Shown here in pieces: positions 53,871-64,000 of a DNA stretch of 64,000 nt; position 1 is the stretch's first letter, and each line of letters opens with the position of its first letter. The stretch lies in NCBI GenBank assembly GCA_018105865.1, contig CM030851.1, forward strand, positions 186,001-250,000. The letters are read 5' to 3'. The notes under the pieces were generated by a model. It was not told the origin of the DNA. It did not search any database and saw only the letters and a program-made list of their open reading frames with translations. The DNA comes from Metaphire vulgaris (lineage: Eukaryota > Annelida > Clitellata > Crassiclitellata > Megascolecidae). Made by a program: the position numbers and the translations under genes.

Positions 53871-53960
53871 AATCCCGTCGAACCTTCTAAAGTTAGTAGA
53901 AATCATTCGGAGTCACGTGCAATTGTTTCGCTGTCAATCGGGTGAGAACACGGCGATGGG
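53871..53960 (+). repeat. Dispersed repeat, first copy
   Basis: TCTAAAGTTAGTAGAAATC, TTCGGAGTC and the following GAGAACACGGCG recur at 61745-61840 with about 80 % identity by eye. Nature unknown. Confidence 0.65.
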
Positions 53961-54115
53961 ATTAACGATTCGTTTCGTGCATCGATTCACTTGAAATGTC
54001 CTTTGACTCGAAGCCAAGACAAAGAAGACAAATAAGCGAAGACCCTTTTTGCTCGGCAGGGTTTCTTACCATAGGCAGAGGGAGCGTCGAGTCGCAAAGT
54101 GATGGAGCGCCGAAG

Positions 54116-54464
54116 CAGTGGCGTCGCTAGGGTTGGTGTCACCCAGTGCGGTAAAATCGTGGTGTCACCTATCTTCTAAATCTTCCTTAATTTTTCCTTC
54201 TCAGATGCCGTGACAAGCAAAAAAAGTCATCCTTGTTTGGGTGTCAACCATTGGCGAATTTTATTAAAGGCTAGTTTAGGCTTAAGCCTACCCACTAATC
54301 CCACGGATGGCACGCATGATGGACGGCACGCGTGCTGGATGGCACCCCCAGACCCCCATGCTAGCCTACCCAAATATTAAACTCTAAATCCGCCTATGGT
54401 GTCAACCCTCTAGATGATGTCACCCGGTGCGGTCCGCGCCCCACACCCCCTCTCGACGCCACTG
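54116..54464. mobile_element. hAT-type MITE, with a second one nested inside
   Basis: The ends CAGTGGCGTCGCTAGG and CTCGACGCCACTG are inverted copies; perfect 8-bp duplications CGCCGAAG lie at 54108-54115 and 54465-54472. The sub-terminal GTGTCACCCAGTGCGG is mirrored by ATGTCACCCGGTGCGG in direct orientation. Confidence 0.93.
54249..54398. mobile_element. 150-bp hAT-type MITE nested in 54116-54464
   Basis: The ends CATTGGCGAATTT and TAAATCCGCCTATG are inverted copies. The flanks are perfect 8-bp duplications GTGTCAAC (54241-54248 and 54399-54406). Confidence 0.88.
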
Positions 54465-54847
54465 CGCCGAAGGAACAAAAGTGAAGAGCTTTTTTGCTCG
54501 TCAGAGGTTTTCAGCGGTTTTGGCGATTGAGGGCGCCAACAGTACACCTTGCCCCTTGGGCGCCGGATAACCTCGCTGCGCCACTGAAACTGATAAGAAA
54601 GAATCAAGTCCTAGCCTAGACTATACTTAGCCATTCGATTTTCCCAAGATTTGGTATCGCGTGACTATAGGCCTACTTACCTATCAACGGCACTCTTATC
54701 ATTCTCTCTGCACCTGTGTGTAAGTGGCACTGAAGTTGATCTCTCACTCACTGACTTGCCTGGACATTGGTCTTCGGTTCAATGGTTGATCTTTGACGAT
54801 AGACGCTCTCATAGTCAGAGAGAGTAGATCAGGAGGACGAAGAGACG

Positions 54848-59769
<4,922 letters not shown>

Positions 59770-60701
59770 ACTATTCAAATAATTATTATAACAAACTCAT
59801 CGGTAGCATCGAACTGCGTTTAGCCGCAGCGGCCTTCTGTCCAGCAGAGCTCAGTTACCATCTCCCAACTATCACAGACACACTAACATAGGCCTCTGCA
59901 GTAGACGAATGGCTGAATTTGATAACAACACCTCTGTTACTTTGGTCCATTCGCAGTTGTTGGTGTATTTTCTATAATAACGATTTCGTCTTAATATACA
60001 GTTGAAGAGATTCAACCGCAGCAAAGTCTTCTGCTCAGAAGCAGAAACAACCGAAATGTAGTGGACGCCCTATTATTATTAAAATATTTAAGACCATTCT
60101 CGTGTTTAATGCTCATCGGCCGACTGCCGACTGACTCGAACAATCTTCAGCTTCGTATATTAACATTAACTCTCACACGGTTACAACAGATTAGCCCACA
60201 CAGTCAGACGACAGGCTGCGTGCAAGCTATAGCTAGCAGGTTCCTATGAAGCATTGCTCGATGGAAGGGAGGAAGAGGAAGGGGCAAATGGAAAAAGACC
60301 ACCCAGGTATTTTAAATGTAATATCAAGGTGATGCTGCTGGTGCTACATAATCCCAGTTCCTAATGACTAATACTAACCATTACCCTAAACTCTGACTAA
60401 GCCTAAACTCACCTAACTCAAACCGCTATCCACTATACATCTGTCACGCAACGTGTCCTGAAAAGGCTCTAAGAACTTGACAGGCACAAAAGGTCATCTC
60501 GCCACTTTTCACACTTGATATGTAACATTTTAGAAGAAAGTGTACCGGGACCTAACGAAGTAAATCCATCGTCCACTGATTGAAGGAGACAGAGACAGAG
60601 ACAGATAGACAGAGACAGACAGACCGAAATATAAGATTCTGCGGATATTAAGAGAATTTCCAGAAGATGAGATAATCATTCAGAATTCACTCTTAAAAGA
60701 A

Positions 60702-60889
60702 CAGTGGCGTAGCCAGCTTGTGCAAAGTGGGGTTGTTAACTGGGAGGCACTATGCAACTAAACACTAAAGCCGCGGCCTCCCCCCCCAACCCCCTCCTTC
60801 AACCAAAGTCAACGGATTTACATAAATTGTGTTGGTCATATTCTTTAAAGTGAAGTGTTGTTTGAACAACCCCATGGGCTACGCCACTG
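60702..60889. mobile_element. hAT-type MITE
   Basis: The ends CAGTGGCGTAGCCAGC and CATGGGCTACGCCACTG are inverted copies. The A-rich flanks TAAAAGAA and TTTAAAAA give only weak support for a duplication. Confidence 0.78.
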
Positions 60890-60945
60890 TTTAAAAAGAG
60901 AAAGGAACAGAGGAGCCTTTGTACTGTTTAATTGACGACGCTTCC

Positions 60946-61025
60946 TTCCTTCCTTCCTTCCTTCCTTCCTTCCTTCCTTCCTTCCTTCCTTCCTTCCTTC
61001 CTTCCTTCCTTCCTTCCTTCCTTCC
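60946..61025. repeat. (TTCC)n microsatellite
   Basis: About 19 units of the tetranucleotide. Confidence 0.95.
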
Positions 61026-61236
61026 TCTAAACTGGTCTCCCGTTGACTGACGCCATCATCGCCTGTATTCAAATCCTCGTGCATACATTGGATTATGACC
61101 AATATTTGCCTCAAGCACTTACAATTGTGATTGCCAACGACCAGTTACTTCAACACAATGGAGGGTTTTACGTTGAAGACGCAGCGCGTATTTACAGAGA
61201 AGCTTAGAGCAGTGGCCGCGAGAGAGACAGTAAGTA

Positions 61237-61391
61237 CTCTTACTGCTTCCGTCGTATTTCGCACCTGGATTTCTTGTGCGCTCCGGTAGAAGGCGTCTGT
61301 GCTTAGATTGGTCGTTTGGCTGAGATGCGGCTCTAAGCGGTGAGTCTGGTCCAAGGCAGACAGCAAGCACACTGCACCCTCCACTGCCCCC
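61237..61391 (-). CDS. Possible first exon of an unknown minus-strand gene
   Basis: An ATG at 61391 opens MGAVEGAVCLLSALDQTHRL, then EPHLSQTTNLSTDAFYRSAQ and EIQVRNTTEA, followed by a good donor (GCA|GTAAGAG). The composition looks protein-like (helical, mixed polarity), unlike the neighbouring repeats. A downstream exon could not be placed with confidence. No family was recognised. Confidence 0.3.
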
Positions 61392-61490
61392 ATTGCGCTA
61401 TAAAACAATGCGATTTCAGTAAGAGTTAAATTAATGCGACAGAAGCTACATCAGCGGACAGTTAGATCAGCTCCGTTGTATTAGGACGAC

Positions 61491-61682
61491 TCACAAAAGA
61501 CCAGATAAGACAAAAGACCAGATAAGACAAAAGACCAGATAAGACAAAAGACCAGATAAGACAAAAGACCAGATAAGACAAAAGACCAGATAAGACAAAA
61601 GACCAGATAAGACAAAAGACCAGATAAGACAAAAGACCAGATAAGACAAAAGACCAGATAAGACAAAAGACCAGATAAGACG
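61491..61682 (+). repeat. 17-bp minisatellite
   Basis: About eleven nearly perfect copies of AAAAGACCAGATAAGAC in direct tandem. Confidence 0.97.
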
Positions 61683-61744
61683 ACCGCTGAATCGAATTAA
61701 GATAAATAGACGAAATGTTTGCTCAGAACATTCAAACTGCTCAA

Positions 61745-61840
61745 AATCTCGGCTACATCGAATCTTCCAAAGTTAGTAGAAATCGTTCGGAGTCGCAGTT
61801 GTTTCTCTGTTAATTAATCGGTCGAGAACACAGCGTTCGA
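61745..61840 (+). repeat. Dispersed repeat, second copy
   Basis: It matches 53871-53960 (CAAAGTTAGTAGAAATCGTT, CGGAGTCGC, GAGAACACAGCG). Confidence 0.65.
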
Positions 61841-62054
61841 TCGTCACTCGATTCGTCGTCGTCATTAGAAAGGATTCGTTTCTCGTTCGAGAACACGTTG
61901 AGCGTTCGCAAATTACGAATCACTGTGATTGACAACCCTGGAAAAAGAAGAGAGAGGGGGATTTGATCGTACAAAATACTAACAAACAAAGTGGAAATGC
62001 CAAAGTTTTTTACAATGAAGCAGTTCGTCGATTCCAGCATGAAACTGTTCAAGA

Positions 62055-62235
62055 AACGGGTTGTAAACAGCATTTTTTTAGTGCAAGAGTGGTGGACAGA
62101 TGGAATGAACTGGATGAGGGATAGTAACGGGTAAACGAGTTCAAAATAAACCTCAGTAGTTTAGGATTTAGATTGGACGCAACAGTGGTTCTCACAACCA
62201 TTTGAACCAAAACCTTGTTATATTATATTATTATA
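62055..62235 (+). mobile_element. CR1-like LINE 3' end with (TTATA)n tail
   Basis: A second copy of the 40785-41010 element: same AGTGCAAGAGTGGTGGAC start, TTTAGATTGGACGC-type middle, GTGGTTCTCACA and AAACCTTGTTATATTATA end, with more deletions. Confidence 0.8.
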
Positions 62236-62630
62236 TTAAATTAGATTTTAAAAAAGAAGAAGCGGAAGTTAAACGCTAATTCTTAATCATTCAGAGTCGT
62301 GGTCATCGTCAGCATCAGTCGGAGAAAGACGAAAGCAAGACAGAAGAAGAAGACGAAGAATCGATCGGAAAGAAGACCTCTTCCTCCTCCTCTTCTTCTT
62401 CTTCTTCTTCTTCTTCGTCGTCGTCTTCGTCATCGGTCAAAAGAAACTCACAGAAGAACACAACTGCAGATGACGGAAGAGACAAGAAAGATGGCGAACG
62501 CCGTTGGAAACCCTGCTGCTTGGATGCCCTCCATCTAGTCAGACCGCCAACTGCTGGCCTGTCATGCCATCATCATCCATCTCATCATCAGTCAGTCTCA
62601 CTATAAGCGCTTGTTAACTGCTCTTAGAGC

Positions 62631-62633
62631 CTG

Positions 62634-62674
<41 letters not shown>

Positions 62675-62755
62675 GCCGTCATCACTATAAGCGCTTGTCT
62701 CTTCTGCTTCCTATGCCATCATCATCATCATCATCATCATCATCAGCTGGGCTGA
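62631..62755. repeat. Two (CAT)n tracts within a short tandem duplication
   Basis: (CAT)n at about 62635-62670 and about 62716-62745, each next to a copy of CACTATAAGCGCTTGT (62599 and 62683). Confidence 0.9.
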
Positions 62756-62830
62756 TGATGACGCCTTGTCCTGTTCTTGTTGTTGAGGAAACGCAGAGAG
62801 CGCGTTCTCTGGAGTTCTTGACGTTCTGAG

Positions 62831-62990
62831 AGGAGAGTGGATCCAACTGACTCTGCTTGGAATCGTCGTCGCCATCTTTAGCTTCATCATGGACATCATC
62901 ATGGAGAAATGCGTCGAAGGTATAGTTACGCCTAAACACTGCATTAATTAAGCACACTACTGTAAGAACTCTACTATAAGAAGCGGACAT

Positions 62991-63070
<80 letters not shown>

Positions 63071-63477
63071 GACAGACAGACAGACAGATAGAAAGAAAGA
63101 GATCGCTTACTGTAGCTTAATACACTTATAGATTCGTCCCTAGTCTTATCCTTCGAAGCTTCATAGTCATTGGTAATCTAATGGTAATCGTTGAGCGTCG
63201 AGAGATGACTTTCAGTTTGCATTAAAGACGATGTGCACTGTGATTGTATCCGTGTAATAGCGCGATGTCTGTGTGCTTGTACTGTTGTCTATGTCTGGTA
63301 AATGCATTGAAGTACAGTATATGCGTCTGATGTTGGTGTTCGTGCTAGGGCGTTGGATGCTTCTCGATCTGCTTTCCTTCTCCATTCCTCTTCAGTTCTT
63401 CGTTTGGGTTTTGTGTTCTGTGGTGCTCGTCTGTTTTGCCGTTGGATTTACCCACTTAGTCGGACCATTTGCAGTCG
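62831..63477 (+). CDS. CLCN2: CLC-type voltage-gated chloride channel, two 5' exons (partial)
   Basis: Exon 62831-62919 encodes GEWIQLTLLGIVVAIFSFIM, then DIIMEKCVE, corresponding to helix B of plasma-membrane CLC channels (GEDWIFLxLLGxxMAxxSxxMD in CLC-1/2). Exon 63349-63477 encodes RWMLLDLLSFSIPLQFFVWV, then VGFTHLVGPFAVG; the last Gly codon is split so that the next exon should start the selectivity motif GSGIPE. Phases agree (1 to 1). The rest of the gene lies to the right of the window. The N-terminal exon was not found with certainty: a low-complexity open region at 62297-62538 (Ser tract, then RRWKPCCLDALHLV) precedes it but does not fit in phase. The CLC-1/2/K subgroup is clear; CLC-2 itself is an inference. 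Confidence 0.82.
62994..63090. repeat. (GA)n(GACA)n microsatellite in the CLC intron
   Basis: About 18 GA units pass into GACA and GATA units. Confidence 0.95.
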
Positions 63478-63689
63478 GTCAGTGCTTAATCATTACAGGC
63501 GGATAAAAGAGCAGTCGCCATTTCGTAAAATACGACCAAGTCTCTCTTACGTGCGCTAAAACCGAACTAAGTCTCTTTAAACACTCAAGAAACCTAACTG
63601 TGGCCGCGTGGCCGCGAGCGAGGGGAGTGCAGGGGCCGGAACCCTGTCTACGCCACTATTGGATATGCCCATTAAATGTAAGCCTTGCG

Positions 63690-63735
63690 GGCCTAAAGCC
63701 ATGTCAAAGTGCTATATAAATATAAATTGGATTTA
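63690..63735 (+). mobile_element. LINE 3' tail relic
   Basis: AAAGTGCTATATAAATATAAATT resembles the GCGCTATATAAAT tail of the L2/CR1-like family. Confidence 0.4.
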
Positions 63736-63813
63736 AACTTTTGATGCTGACTACGTGCGTTGCAGTGTGGTCCCATATGCGCCCACGACACCGGCGTTGT
63801 CTTTCTGAACGCT

Positions 63814-64000
63814 GCAATGGAGGGAACAATGGAGGGAACAATGGAGGGAACAATGGAGGGAACAATGGAGGGAACAATGGAGGGAACAATGGAGGGAACA
63901 ATGGAGGGAACAATGGAGGGAACAATGGAGGGAACAATGGAGGGAACAATGGAGGGAACAATGGAGGGAACAATGGAGGGAACAATGGAGGGAACAATGG
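63814..64000 (+). repeat. 12-bp minisatellite running off the window
   Basis: About fifteen perfect copies of AATGGAGGGAAC, still continuing at the last base. Confidence 0.98.

Noticed and set aside
61491..61682. CRISPR-like regular repeats
   Set aside because: The 17-bp units are directly adjacent without spacers and the DNA is animal nuclear; this is a minisatellite. The same holds for the 12-bp array at the window end.
62297..62538. N-terminal exon of the CLC channel (Ser tract, RRWKPCCLDALHLV)
   Set aside because: It is open, but the possible donor is not in phase with the exon at 62831 and the similarity to CLC N termini is too weak to include.

Overview
The window is invertebrate animal nuclear DNA. 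Nine genes conserved across animals are recognisable, almost all split by GT-AG introns of 0.1-2 kb. The spaces between and inside them are packed with DNA transposons (mostly hAT-type MITEs with 8-bp target duplications), truncated non-LTR retrotransposons, a tRNA-derived SINE, a piggyBac-like element and many micro- and minisatellites. I cannot fix the phylum from sequence alone. The mix suits a compact-gene marine invertebrate (a sponge or an invertebrate deuterostome, for example) rather than a vertebrate or an ecdysozoan.

Layout. 3-1632 (+): end of a MYORG-like GH31 glycosidase, apparently frame-broken. 3966-8802 (-): complete 8-exon PARL, a mitochondrial rhomboid protease. 10285-13144 (+): an F-box/LRR gene close to FBXL12, divergent from PARL. 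15880-17333 (-): TMEM115. 19181-29232 (-): complete 14-exon CNOT2. 29.3-37.4 kb: a transposon graveyard (piggyBac-like element, hAT elements with transposase remnants, LINE ends). 37787-38169 (+): an unidentified terminal exon encoding one membrane helix. 38.5-41 kb: nested hAT elements, a SINE and a LINE tail. 41362-48129 (+): a SWIM-zinc-finger gene derived from a MULE-type transposase. 50123-50832 (-): complete LSM6, tail-to-tail with the SWIM gene. 51-54.6 kb: L2/CR1-like LINE ends and hAT MITEs. 54848-59769 (+): complete 6-exon EPHX4-like epoxide hydrolase. 62831-63477 (+): two early exons of a CLC chloride channel running off the window, which ends in a 12-bp minisatellite.

The genes do not form a pathway. 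They are ordinary housekeeping and membrane genes: mRNA deadenylation (CNOT2), mRNA decay/splicing (LSM6), mitochondrial proteolysis (PARL), ubiquitin ligation (FBXL), Golgi (TMEM115), lipid epoxides (EPHX4), chloride conductance (CLC). The unusual content is the mobile DNA. Many insertions can be resolved to the base with intact 8-bp duplications, three are nested, and a short motif close to TGACAAGCAAAAAAGGTCAT recurs about twenty times across unrelated-looking elements. Exon coordinates for PARL, CNOT2, LSM6, EPHX4 and most of the SWIM gene were derived by hand and keep reading phase across every listed junction.
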